In this document: positions 35,896-47,999 of the stretch, in pieces
Layout: every line of letters begins with the position of its first letter
How positions within the stretch are numbered: position 1 is the stretch's first letter
Assembly (NCBI GenBank): GCA_018806985.1
Contig: JADANN010000375.1
Span: 558,001-622,000, forward strand
Source of the DNA: Angiostrongylus vasorum
Taxonomy: Eukaryota; Nematoda; Chromadorea; Rhabditida; Metastrongylidae
DNA: 64,000 nt
Direction: 5' to 3'
Translations under genes and position numbers: made by a program
Notes under the pieces: model-generated
What the model was told of the DNA's origin: nothing
The model's database searches: none
What the model saw: the letters and a program-made list of their open reading frames with translations, nothing else

Positions 35896-38244
35896 CGTTT
35901 ATCGTTACAACCGGTCCCCAAAATTGAAGTCTAAGTTTCAAATGCCCAATATTCGGGTAATTGTCGATTCAATTACGTAGTTACGACATTTGACGGCGAC
36001 AGAGCACACTTCCCATTGAAGCACTGCACTGTATTCTAAGGAAGAATCCTTCTGCGTGTGGTGAACAATAGGGTTTAATTGACAAGGCCAATGAAGAAAA
36101 AAACCACAAAAAATCAGATTTAGTCCACTAACGTTATCTTGAGTCGCATGCAGTAGATACCGTAATGTCGTGCTCATAAGAAAAACATGGGAAAATGATT
36201 CATTATAGCTACAGAATCCACCGGAACTCAGTGTTACAAAAGTCAGCAATCAAGTTGTTTATTAAACTCGATGAAATGATGGTTTTGATGACCCATGACG
36301 TGTTTAGAAAGAAAGGTATCCACATTTGATGTATTTTCTAATAATCCATTTGCAATGTGTTAGCGAAAAATACCTGTAACCTCGTTAAACTCTTCACCAA
36401 TTCAGTGGAAATGATTTTGAAGGAGGATTCTACTGAACTGTCGCACAATCTCGTACAAAGTTCCCATCCAGCAGTTCTTTTTTGACGAAGTCGTCATTTC
36501 AATGAGGGAATGTCGGCCATGTGGAGCAGAAACAGATCCCTAACATCCTAGTTTTTCAAGGTGTATGAAAACAAGATTTAATGCTTTTACTTCCTCTTTT
36601 TAATCCCTAATACCACATGGACTAGACCGAAGTTTCATTCGCTACCGGCTCAACAAAACGCTATAATCTTTTAATCCACCATCATCATTCTCCTGTTTTG
36701 ATTTATAACACAAGTTCACTGATGAACACCAACAAGATGAACACTTGCGATTGTCGTACGAAATATTTGCAGTTATTGCCGCCAACTGTTTATCAGTGTG
36801 CACAGGATATTTAAGAGCACATATGTTACTTTGAAAAGTTGTTCTTAGATTCCGAATGTTTAGCTTTGGCGAAACCGATACGCCCTTGACCAAAGTCGAA
36901 GATGTTGCAGTAGGTGCGGATCCAGGGAACACAAAGGATCCAAGCAGGTCCTACATCTCCGGAGTCAAATTCGAAGAAAGTCAGAGCGCACTGAAGCCGG
37001 CAATTTAGAGGTTTAGAACTTAGAAGATTGAAAAATTTTAAAGCAACAGGATTACATGCTCTAGCCGGTATTCAGCTGCCCTGAAATCGATTCTTAAGCT
37101 CGCATGGTTCAACCTAATATCTTTCGATCATCGCTCAGAAATAAAACAGAAGACGAAGGTTGATCGTGTTTAAAAGCGGTTTTATACCAATGTTCCATTT
37201 CCTTTATAGCGTATAGATTCATCACATCTACCTGATGCAAATGAAAGCTTTAAGAGAGAAGAACTTTAGCTAATCCACGAGCGCCTAAAATTTCTGTGTT
37301 GAAACCGAGGCACTCACCTTTCCGCCTCCGAGTTCAATATCGACCACGTACTCCTCCGATGATATATTGTATTTGACGCCATTGATGATGAACTGCAAAT
37401 CGGGTTGCGTCATCATTGTCGAACAGTTAACAGTGTAGACTTTCTTCTCATAGTCAAATTCGGCACCCGTCTCACTGGCCACGAAGTAGATAATGTTAAA
37501 TGGCACTCCGATAAACGTTGTTCCAGTGTCGGAAACTGCCTGAACGTCATAAGTTCTTTTTTAAAAAACGATTTACTGTTTTGTTTTCGCTTTCTGCTTA
37601 ACAGAACCCATTACTGTTTATAATTTACTATGTTTTGCATAGAAGAAAGTACAAGCAATCGTCGTAAATTTGTCGGTCACCTACATCTTCCGTCTTTTTC
37701 TCTGAGAAATCCCCAACAGAAAAGCCCTCAATGGAGAACTGCCAATACGTTTTCGATGTGAGTGGCACATAGGTGATTTCGGGCTGGCAATTCATGGCGT
37801 CAAAGGCTCCATAGGTGATCAAACCACCGCTTCCTCCAGTGCTTACATTGAGCTAGAAATAATTCTTTAAAGCATTTGTGTCAACACATTGAATTTGAAA
37901 TGAGACATTTATGACTCATGCATCGCTGAAAATAATTTGACTCCTCAGCTTTGGAAGAACGTGTCCTTTCTCATAGGAGAGCTTTTGTAAATAAAACAAC
38001 TACATGTTGTTACGGACTAAGAAGAGGTTCTAACTTTGCAAAGTCCACAAACCTTTTTTTCTTCTTTACCATCTACCGAGGCTCGTAAGTCCGAAAAAAA
38101 TCGAGGCGATTAATCAAATGAAATCTTACTCATATGAAACTGTGGGATCCAAGAATTATTGTTGGTTTCCGAGGCACCAGCAGGCGCGTCAAATTTTTTA
38201 CATATTTGTTTGCATTGTTATTAATATTAATTTAATTATAATTA

Positions 38245-38300
38245 CCTAATTGGTCCTTCCAATGGTTTACGACCTCATCGAGACTGAAAAATGTTCCTGG
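38245..38300 (-). repeat. Isolated R3/S3 terminal motif in intron 5 of gene D
   Basis: Minus strand CGATGAGGTCGTAAACCATT followed by GGAAGGACC, as at the ends of R3 and of the S3 copy at 1.5 kb. Confidence 0.35.
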
Positions 38301-41104
38301 GTTTAAAGTGTATATACAGCGAAGGGTTTATTATCACACCAGAGCTTCTTATTCTTTGTTCGAAATCGATATTTCTGTTCAAAGGCGCATTAAGAAGAGC
38401 ATTGAAATTACCAGGAACCACTGCCATCTTGTCAACAACGTTGTCACTAGCTGAGAAATGACGGTAATCTCGGAAAGCACTGACAGAGAAGGCTTCGATG
38501 GGAGAAAATACTACTCAAATAGAAATTTTCAGTCAAATGAAACTTGTGATGGCTCTTGTGTGATTCTGCATAATGCGTAAAAACGGAATACTCAAGGACC
38601 CAATAAGTGCTTATTTAACTACTTAGATAGTTTGATGTTCGTTCATCATAAACAGTGCGGATCTCAGCACATGCCTCAATCGTTCCTGTTCTTCGCGATT
38701 GGTCTCCACAACAGTGGTCTTTTTCGAGGACGAATGTATGATATCGCGGCCACAGAATGTCGTGCATTCGATAGAATTGATTGATTTTAGCATCAAACAT
38801 GCAGGGGGCAGCATTCGGATGGTTCTCCTCTGGAGGATTCTTCCACACTCGTGGAATTCATTTTTGGTGCGCCGGCTAGATCTCGAAAAACAGTTCAGGC
38901 GCATTGGTGTTTTCACGTGAAATTTTTCTCCTAATTGAAGCGTCTTCTTAGCTACGTAGCCCAACCGTGGATAACAACTGAGTGGAAAGATGCACGCGGA
39001 TTCTGAATAGTTCAGTCGTCTATTGGTTTTTCAAAAGATTTGTGAGGTGCCCGTAATTTCCTTCTGAACAGCTTCTCCTTCATGGTGTCTCCCATATTCA
39101 TAAAACGCTGCAGTATGTGGTTTCCGTCATCAATGATTCATTCTATTCTTTCACCGACGTATCATAGGTTTTTCGTAAACTGGAGATTTCTTTCTATATG
39201 TGCGCAGCTTTCTTCCTTTCTTTCGGGCGTAAGTTAAACCAAGAAGTAGCTAGCATTTAGGGATAAAATTCTTTTGCTTTGGATACGACATAGATGTAAT
39301 CAATGCAGGAGGATCTCTATCGGAATCCTGCTTTGTTTCACTGCCATAACATCGTTCAGAGTTCTTGACACGTTTCACAATTTCGTGCATCGCTTAAAGA
39401 ACGCATTTTACAAGGAAATTAGGTTTGTGTTATTGAGCAGAGTGACCATAAGATCTCCAACAGCATAGGCTACTTATCCTTCGAAGATAAGTTTCCATGC
39501 AGTTTCCAAGAAATGCGTGTTGGGCGTGGTATGCCTGATTCTTGATCACAATATTGTCTTCAAAGGAATGAATTTAGTGCTGCCTTTCCTAGGGAAGTCT
39601 AGAACAAGGGCTGTGAAATGAAAAACGTCCTGGTGGAACTTGTCGTCCACTGGCACTTTCGGATGATGACAGAAGTGATGGTTAAAGGAAGTGATGGCGG
39701 AACATTATATAGATACAAATGAACTTTTTGAGATGATTCCAGCATTTTTTTCTGCCTGCATCAATAAAAAGTCCGCCTATAAAAAACTTTCGTAGCTGGC
39801 ATTAATTAACAGTTGGGCTACGTGTGCTCCATAAAGATCACACGTTGATTTCTCCTTTTCAGAAAATCCTACTGGTTGCGCTTGTGCAATCTGAGTTTCT
39901 TGTTTGGCGAAAAGAGACGTCCACCGAACAGCATTAAAGTCCTTGGACGATTAACTGATTAGTCTTCGGCTGTTAACCCTAGATCTGGCGCTAATGCAAC
40001 GAAAGAAGCTTACCGAAATGAGAACCAGTGGGTTACACATCGACTCTCATTTATTTTTATATGAAGCCAAAAAATGTGGTTGTTGAAGATTTCTATTGCT
40101 GGGTGATATTTTCATTTTCTTGCTGGAAACTGCAACTGTTTCGTTTTGCTTGGTGATGAATTGTTTTACACCGGTCTTATTACTTTTTGTCCAATGGAAA
40201 GTGATCCCCCCAAAATTCGGTCTGACCTACTGCCAATGAAAATGAACCGTTCCTTGTTGTAAGTACGGAATAAAATGTAATCTGGGTGCTATGTTGTGGA
40301 CCGTTTCATGTTGGCTCTGTTCCAAAAAAATGACGTGGTGAAATCTCTTTGGAAAATCTTTCGAGTTTTTCAACTATAAGAGTTTTACGGCTATCCAAAA
40401 CTTGTATAAATTATATCGAAATTTTGCTAATCGAATGGTGTTGTAAACGTTTTTCTTTTAAAGCGGCACTTTCTTGACAAAGAGGACATCTTCTTCTCGG
40501 AACTGCAACATTAAACGTTTCGTTCTCAGCTAACAAGAGCAAAAGCGCAAAAGCGAATCTCCTAAACACTAGGCAGACGCTGTTCAAGAAAACCACAGTT
40601 CTCTAACCGAAGTCACCTTTCTGTCCAACCAGACGGTGAAGAGAGGAGCATCGAGGTTTGGAAGAATGTTCTGCATTGGAGAAGTGACCTAGAACACTAA
40701 GCAATTCACCTTAGTTTATCTCATAGTTCACCTTTTCGCCATAACCGCCGTCTGTTCTTAAAATATCCTAATTCACGTTGGCAACGGAGAGCGCTGGCCA
40801 TCCAAGCCCAAGGATACCGTCAAATGGCATGTGCCCGAAAATGTCGGAGAGATCTTCGGCGGTGATAAACTCTTGCTCATCGATTTTCAGGCCTGTAATA
40901 TCGATGTTACCAAGTCTAGTGTGAAACACCAATAATTTGCGGTTATGTGCACAGTGGCAGTTTTCATACCTTGCAATGTGAATACAATGAAAACTGCCAA
41001 ATATGTTGCATCGAACCTCCCTTTACTACCTTCCTACGACATTCCTGCGAGCTAAAAAATCAACTCTTCGTTTATATTAAAAGCACAGAGGGTAAAGGGT
41101 GGAG

Positions 41105-41372
41105 GATAAAGCTTTCGGAATTGATCAATCCCTAAGGGAAGCGCCATGCATTAGACTTTATTATACATCGTTACAGTGACTGAATTCACATCTGACCTGT
41201 GCAATGACTAGCGGTGGCTTACCGATGTATCGAGTTAGTGCTGCTATTCTCTTAGACAAGTCTGATACCAATTTGCCGACCCCGAAAGGATGGACACTTT
41301 AGTGAGCCTGGAGCGCTTGATCGAGTCCATATGGATTGCAGCACGCCTATAACTACTGCGCTATACGCTCAG
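41105..41372 (-). mobile_element. S1 SINE in intron 3 of gene D
   Basis: Diverged full-length copy between exons 3 and 4 of gene D. Confidence 0.65.
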
Positions 41373-41894
41373 AAATGGTGCAACTGCAAATAGCCACGTG
41401 ACCTATTTACGGTGAATTTGGTTGTTCTGTCGAAAGCACTATAACCGGAGAAATGGTCAGCTGTTTTAGGCCCTACGTCTAACATCAAAAGGAAAACACT
41501 TTACGGTAATATCATGAGATAAAAATTCCATCTAATCAACTGCTGCAACTGTTAATTATTGATCATAATCCCTTTTTAAGCTACCTCTTCCGTCCATTAG
41601 CACTACGGAAGCGTAGTAATGTCATGTTTACCAGTTTATGACCTTACATAGGCCATCTTTGGCGGGTCAACAGTGATTGTGCCGTTTTCCGGAGAGAATG
41701 TTGACGATTTCGTTCTGTTAAATTTGCGTCTTGTGTAGAAGCTGAGGTAGCCATTACAGGCACCTGTTCTACATGTGGAATCGATGACCCAGAGGTTCGA
41801 CGAGCCCATGTCCAGCAGCACAGAAACGTTCTGGCCTAAAAATTAAATGTGCTCTTCAAGTTGACAAAACTAATAATAACATTGCTTATGATTG

Positions 41895-42300
41895 ATGATG
41901 GCGCTGATCGTTAGAACTATCTGAGAGACCGGCGAAACGAAGGACCCGCATGGTGTGGTGGTGAACGCGTTAGCTCCCGGAAAGAGTAATTGCGCATTCG
42001 TAAAATTTTTTATAGACGGTAACTAAAAAGTTAACATTGTGATTTCGACTACAGCCTCAGCTTAACAGGGTTCGTTGCCGATTTTGGATCGCTGGATCAA
42101 TCCCGTTAACGGGTGATTGCTGATGGCATTGATCGATAAAAAACTAGCCGAGAGAAGGGCGAAAAAAAAGTATCCGCATGATGTGGGTGGTTAACACGTT
42201 ATCTCTGGAAACAGTAATAGCGCGTTCGTTCCCCATAACAGACACCTGCAGCCCGGAGTTTTGCAAATATCTCAGCATCATTATGATTGTTTGTGATAAT
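41895..42300 (+). mobile_element. S2 repeats, two plus copies
   Basis: Tandem pieces: 41900-42010 (GGTGTGGTGGTGAACGCGTT), 42040-42140 (CAATCCCGTTAACGGGTGAT) and 42170-42290 (head again, with ATCTCAGCATCATTATG). They lie in intron 2 of gene D. Confidence 0.5.
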
Positions 42301-42489
42301 AACAGTCCAGGATAAGTGTCTCAAAGAAGGCTTTCTTTGAAACCTATGAATATGTTTGATAGTATGCTTGAAATCCAAAAAAAAATACATGCAATGTAGT
42401 TGCAATTGTATATGCGACATCAATCACTGCATTATGAAAAGACTGTTTAATAGTGTTGTAAACCAACTTTCATTTAACATCGGTATGAA

Positions 42490-42800
42490 TGAACAATGTA
42501 CCTTATTTCATTGATGGGCTAGCACAATGTTGATAAAGGTGTTTATTCGGCTAATGTTTCGATGTCTTCGTCTTCATCAAAACCTCCTAGTCGTTGTACA
42601 CATTCGTTCGTCTTCTCGATGTGGTGACTTCGTCGTCCCATAACGTCGAATCTTCATCGGTACAGCACCGCTCGAATGATGCAACTTCACCTGGCACCAC
42701 TCTTTCGCAGAGGAAGGTTGTTGGTGAGGACTCCACCCTCCAGCAGATCTCCGAGCAAGAGAAAGACGTCGAAGCGTTGGCCGAATAAATGTTTGGTAAC
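42490..42800. mobile_element. Short element with two inverted hammerhead-like ends
   Basis: Minus-strand TTGATGA-AGACGAAGACATC-GAAACATT at 42547-42585 faces a plus-strand relative near 42740-42790 (GACGTCGAAGCGTTGGCCG). Both are followed by CCGAATAAA-type sequence. The internal part has no recognisable protein; short open frames here are chance. Confidence 0.4.
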
Positions 42801-43039
42801 AACCACGGTAGCTTGTCAAAGAAGTATGACGCCCTTTTTTTTACATTTTTCATGAAATTAGAAAGATCACTGCAGAGTGTAATGCCAGAGAAGAGAAGGA
42901 ATTATTATTTAATTTCATGGGATTTTCTTATAAGCCATTCCCAAAAATCTGAACAGATGGCAGAACTATCTTCTAGTAAATTTTGACCTTCCCACAGTCT
43001 GGATTAAGTCGACAAGCAACTTTTCTTCAACACTGATAA

Positions 43040-43330
43040 AAATGTTCTTCTCTTCTTATCTTTCTTTCATGGCTGTTCTCTCTCTCCCTCTTTCTTATTC
43101 TCTTTCTCTCTCTTTTCCTCTGCTTATGTGTTTTTGTCCATTTCTTTCTGTCTCCCTTAAAGAAGACAAGAAAGTTTCAGTAAACTATCTCTCCTTCCTT
43201 AATGAGAACTTTAAAGAAACTCAGCTTTAACGGCGTTTCTCTCGAATGTACGCTGAATTATCCATTCCTTTTCCCCCCTCTTCCTCTCTTCCTTATTTCT
43301 TTTTCGGTTTTTTTTCTTTCTCTAAGGAGT
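43040..43330 (+). repeat. CT-rich low-complexity stretch in intron 2 of gene D
   Basis: Pyrimidine-rich blocks (TCTCTCTCCCTCTTTC and similar) resemble the CT tract in intron 2 of gene C by position, so they may descend from the same ancestral intron. Confidence 0.6.
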
Positions 43331-44169
43331 TCTAAATGGTCGCTTTTGTACGAACGTTGCAAGCAGGTCTTCCTGCGGATTCGTGATCGAATTAAACAGA
43401 CTTTTTTATATACTAGATCACAAATATTACAGATGTTTGTGCACTTGTCAAAGAGCCGTTTCCGATCGTGCTGCTTCAAAAAATGAGCTTCAAGGATTTT
43501 CTTTGAGAGAAGTAGAAAGTAAAAGGAAACATTGATAATTTCGTCATCGTTGCTTTAGTTAACAACTGTTACCGGGTGTTCCAAAAGTGATATTTCCAGT
43601 GTAGAATTCGTCATAGTAGTCTATAATCGGCTGCGATGCCTTCGTGAGTACTTGAGCACGTAGTAGGTTCTGTTCTTCCAGGTATTTGTGGCATAAATTA
43701 GTCCTCAAACACAGCATTATTAGAGTTCTTAGGTTTGAGAATTTGAAATGGTACAAGTGCTCATCGTACTTTTCCAGTTCTCATGATTTCTCCAATATCT
43801 CGGTTTCTGCTTGTTGTTTTATTTCCGAATGCTGACGATTTTTCGAACACACAGAAAATCTTTTATGATTCAACTGCCTCTAATTAGGAAGGTGCTGATA
43901 TCAAGATCTATTCCACTGCCCTCACTTTAAAAGCACACAACACCAGTATTAGAGTGTGGTGGGAGAGGTCGACAATCCTCAATGAGGATGGCGACCAAAA
44001 GCACACGAAAGGGCGCTGCAGAAGTGTAAACGCATTGCCAATCGTAGCATGAAATCTAGTCGGCGATGAGACATCGTTGTGGAGTCAGAAGCCCCTTGAG
44101 TTGTTCTTTGAAGAACGAGATGAAAAAACCTGTTTATTGATCTTACTTGATGAGTTGGGCGATGAGCGA

Positions 44170-44174
44170 CCCCC
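44170..44174 (-). other. Frameshifting C/G run in gene D exon 1
   Basis: Removing one base of this five-base run restores the reading found in gene C (METxSSGSLIAQLIK type) and the family length of 104 nt. It may be a real insertion or a homopolymer error. Confidence 0.7.
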
Positions 44175-44251
44175 GATGAATGAGTCTCCATTTTGTACGA
44201 TTTGGTGCGAAGTGCGGTCACTAGCATGGCGATGACGAGAACTGCCTTCAT

Positions 44252-44262
44252 TGCTGAAAGCC
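44252..44262 (-). promoter_or_regulatory. Probable spliced-leader acceptor of gene D
   Basis: GGCTTTCAG on the minus strand ends 2 nt before the ATG at 44251, the same spacing as in gene A. Confidence 0.5.
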
Positions 44263-44848
44263 ATAGCCTCAACAAAATAGTATACTTCAAAGTCGAGGAA
44301 CCGATGAAGAGCCAAAGATGCAGTTTTAGTACGAGCTTTTATCAAATATTTTAGCCGGATATAAGCAAACTGTCTACTACATGATGTTGAGTGTTGGAAA
44401 CGGGAGTGTCGCCCATTTTTTCTTCCTTCAAAAAATTTCATTGCAGCGAGCTCGCATCTTCTTAGGTTCGATGAATTTGAAATTGTCATCCGTTTTCCCA
44501 GAAGATTTAAATTCGTTTTTCCAAAGATTCATTCTCTAAAAGACTCTCTCACTAGGTTGCCCTTGCTATTTCTTACCCAAGGCTTGTCTCACCTGATGTG
44601 TTAACATTAGGTTTCGTTGCACATAAATACTAGAACAACTGACTGGTATCCTAACTAGAGAATCATCGCTGAATAAGAAGATCTTTTTGCTACAATACAA
44701 ATCATTTCCATTAAAATGACTCAAGTTCGAAATCAACTCTCGGAATTTTTTTCTTGGAAAGAAAGAAATTATTGTGAACATTATGAAAATTGTGGGTTAT
44801 AAAAAAATTGCGGGAAAAAAATAGAGATGGGCGGATAGGGAAAGGGGT

Positions 44849-44985
44849 CGCTTTTATAGTGAAGCTTCTTCATCGCCAAAGATTTGTGGTCAGTGACCTT
44901 CTCGAGGTACTCGCATGGGACCTGATAACTTGTCAGTTCAGCGTGACAGCTAACAACACTGTCATGTCTTTGGAAGACACTGCAG
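44849..44985 (-). promoter_or_regulatory. Conserved putative promoter block of gene D
   Basis: On the minus strand: TATA box ACTATAAAAG (44860-44851), inverted repeat AGGTCAcTGACCA around 44888-44899, and TTATCA (TGATAA on plus) at 44933-44938. Order and spacing agree with gene C (GATA site 70-80 bp upstream of TATA). The palindrome AGGTCA-n-TGACC is the form of an IR-1 nuclear-receptor element. The block is about 600-730 bp upstream of the ATG. Confidence 0.5.
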
Positions 44986-45099
44986 ATTATTTGGTTGTAG
45001 TGGAAACATTTTGTATGAACATCTTTTGTACTGATGAGGAGGTTCGTTCTTCAGCTAACTGTACCGTTTTTTATTCAAGTAATCTTTTTTAAAAAATCA

Positions 45100-47430
45100 T
45101 ACTCTCATTTTGCGCGGATTTCAGAACGCCATACATTCTGATTCTTTTGGGTTTAGCTAATGTTCGAGGACTTTGGTCTTCCTCATGAATACTGTCGAAT
45201 GCTCAATGAATCGACCGACTCTGAAATCCTGGAATGACTGTGCTAGGCTTTCCCAGACCTTCATCGCACGATGTCGTTAGAGTTTGCGGATTGGAGCGAG
45301 TGAGCTGATTCGGGAGAACTCTGCAACCAATTTCTGTGCTCTGTTTTCAACTCTTTCAAAAAATTGCAAGTCGCTGGAACTTTAAAAAAGTCAAAAAACG
45401 AACAAATAACGCTTACGCGACAACGCATAATTTTGCTTGATCGCGGCAATAAGCGACCACTAATTTCAGGTCTTCAAAAAACCTGCTGGTTTTTTCGACA
45501 AAGGGCGACTTGACAGAATTCAGCAAGAGACATTGTCTTATCATTCCATGCGTAAGAATGGGATGTTTGACCTTATTTACTGTTTGTCACTATCTTCCGT
45601 AAGGGCTCGTGTGGCGCAGTGGTTGAAGGTGCCCTGCAACATACACGTGGAATCGAACCCAGCGGGTCGGCAAATTGGTACGACACTTGTCTAGGGAGGA
45701 TAGCAGCACTGGCTCGATACATCGGTAGGCCACTGCGAGTCATTATAATGGTCAGATATACATTCAATCACCTGCAAACGATGCTTAATGAAGTAGAATG
45801 TACTTCGCATCCCTCAGGGGATTGATCAACGCCGAGAGCTTTATCCTTTATCCTTTTACTATTTTCCTTCACATAAACACATTTTTTGTCAGCGTCTTGA
45901 ACTACTTTTCAGCTTGTGTTGAGTGTGTTTCTGCATTTTTCGTACCCGAACGTCCCATCCGATGACGATGATTTACTATTTTGATTGAAAATGGAGTAAA
46001 TTTCTATTACCAGTCGAATCACCTGTAGGTGGACTTGTTCAAAAAACGGTCTTTTCTATATTTCTGCATGCAAAATAGAGCTTTTTCCTAATCAACGTCA
46101 ATCGAAACATTCTGTCCTGGAAAAACTAGGAACTAGCTGCAAAAATGTTTCAGAGAAGCTCTTTCCAGCAAATTAATCCGGCAAAAAACAAAATGACCTC
46201 TATAGAGATCATACAGGCCACTGCACCCTCTAACAACAAATGACTCCCATAGAAGTTATGGGTCACATAAGTGTTGGGAGCTTCGTATCGTGTTCGCTTA
46301 TCATGGCGAATACAAGAACTTAAATTACCGAGGAATTTACAATTGATACGAACTTGTACTAATAGCTTGGAAACGAAAAAAGTCCTAAACTATTCTGGGA
46401 AACCACGTAATTTACTGAATACCTTGACATGTTTACCCTTTATTAGTAGCTGTCAGTGTGTTTGTAGTGTGATTTAGCTTGCAACATCATGAAAATGTGT
46501 GTACTTTATCTCGCTTAAATAATATTTATATTTAGCTTTGCAAATTTGGGAGAGATAAGTGAAGAGTTGGTTAACCCGTTAGGGCTAAACAAAGTCAACT
46601 AGATGAATTTGGAGTGACTGTGAATGTATATTTCACAAGCATCTTTAATCTGGAGCTTTAAGGACGAACTATAGAAAAGCGATTTTTTTCACACAGACAC
46701 GCCGTTAGTGCCACTCTCTTGCACATCATCTGCTGTTTTTTCTTGTTTCTTCTATACTTTATTTTTTGTACCCAAAATGCTAATTCAGCGCGCTAAATCC
46801 TTCCCGTTAACATAGAATTTTTGTATGTGCCTATTTTGCCTTCGAAATTTTAACCTGCATGAGGATATTCGATGAACCCAAATGCTCAAAACGGAAGAAA
46901 TAGAATTAAGCCTAAATTCTTCGAAAACAGAAGATAGGAAGTGTCTTGGTGAACAATAGCGCAACCCTGATGGCGCCTGTAGTATGTCGGAATGGTTGGT
47001 GGATAACGAAAGCAAGAGAGCAACATCACTTCCTTGTTATGTTAAAGTGCTAATCGTTCAGATTCTCAAAGTTAATAGCAACAGGAATTCAGTATTTTAA
47101 GGTCAGTCTATGCCCTAAATATTTGAAATGGCATCGCCTCCACCGTATCTGAGTGCTGAAAAAAGTATCACAACCTATCATTCTGTGCTAGAATTACTTC
47201 TGTGGAAGCCAATATATCACCTGCACAAATTGCATGTCCTTAAAATTAGTCGTTCACTTTCCACCAACGCTTCCTGCTCCCACGATTGCTTCCCATATAC
47301 TTCGTCTGCTTCATTCGGCGTGTATCCCACCTTTCATTTACAGGACGGTCACTACTAATTGCCTTTACAAGCACCTTTTCTTCATAGCAGTCCATTTTGC
47401 ATTGTTGGGACTTATATTAGTTGGAATATA
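45100..47430. other. No gene recognised apart from one SINE
   Basis: Apart from the S1 copy at 45605-45855 I see only unsupported short open frames. The part next to gene D (45.1-45.5 kb) may belong to its upstream region. Confidence 0.4.
45605..45855 (+). mobile_element. S1 SINE with an internal deletion
   Basis: Head GTGTGGCGCAGTGGTTG and GTGGAATCGAACC. The central stretch between the head and the GGTCGGCAAATTGG block is missing (about 35 bp). Confidence 0.65.
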
Positions 47431-47765
47431 ACAGATTGAAATTTCTTTTTACCCACTGCCTACTGTTTTTTGACGGCAGGGTATATTGCGAAATATAACT
47501 GCAACGAAGCTGAGATATTTGCAAAACTCTGGGACGCAGGTGCCTATGGTGGGGAACGAACGCGCTATTGTCTTTTCCGGGGAGTAACGTGTTCAATCCC
47601 GTTGACGGGTGATTGCTGATGGCAAAAAGATCGATAGAACTAGCTGAGAGACAGGCGAAACGAAGGACCCGCATGGTGTGGTGGTGAAGGCATTACTCGC
47701 CGGAAAGGACAATAGCGCGTTCGTTCCCCCACCATAGGCACCTGCGGTCCACCAGTTTCGATTTT
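47430..47765. mobile_element. S2 repeats, inverted pair
   Basis: A minus copy (47460-47595) is followed by a plus copy (47595-47755). The join at about 47592 retains CAATCCCGTTGACGGGTGAT. Confidence 0.5.
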
Positions 47766-47999
47766 TAGCGCTGTGGGTAGGGTCCCGGACAACGCGCATG
47801 AATCGTTGGTTCGATATTGTGGCCCGTGCAAAAACAGACCTCGCTTCACATTTCTTCTGCATGTAATTTTTTCTTTAAAACTTCTCCAATGAGAAAAGCT
47901 TGACTCCTAAAACTCTTTTTTGAATAAATCGAATTTTGAATTGTTGATTCAGAAATTAGAGGGTCAACTTCTCTTAACCTCGGCGTTGATCAAATGTTC

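Larger units (their letters stand above)
36826..44251 (-). pseudogene. Gene D: damaged pepsin-like aspartic protease, 8 exons recognisable
   Basis: Exons in transcript order: 44251-44147 (signal peptide MKAVLVIAMLVTALRTK), 43703-43573 (KYLEEQN... YYDEFYTGNITFGTP), 41835-about 41648, 40915-40777 (PFDGILGLGWPALSV), 40688-40617 (FTVWLDRK), 37852-37685 (GGSGGLITYGAFD), 37539-37318 (SDTGTTFIGVP) and 36990-36826 (WIRTYCNIFDF, extended tail HSESKNNFSK). Exon 1 is 105 nt instead of 104: five C at 44170-44174 where four are expected. In exon 3 the first catalytic motif reads LLDMGSSNLW (DTG to DMG, Met codon 41809-41807). The flap-bearing 3' part is replaced by DPPKMAY, so the exon is 37 nt shorter than in C. 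The exon 4 acceptor is one base out of phase. Exon 8 has ILCVPW where C has ILGDPW. Exons 5-7 are intact. Most likely a pseudogene. Confidence 0.85.

Noticed and set aside
38615..38964. Overlapping 113- and 77-codon open frames on the minus strand in intron 5 of gene D
   Set aside because: Possibly an old transposon piece, but no motif could be recognised and the two frames compete over the same bases.
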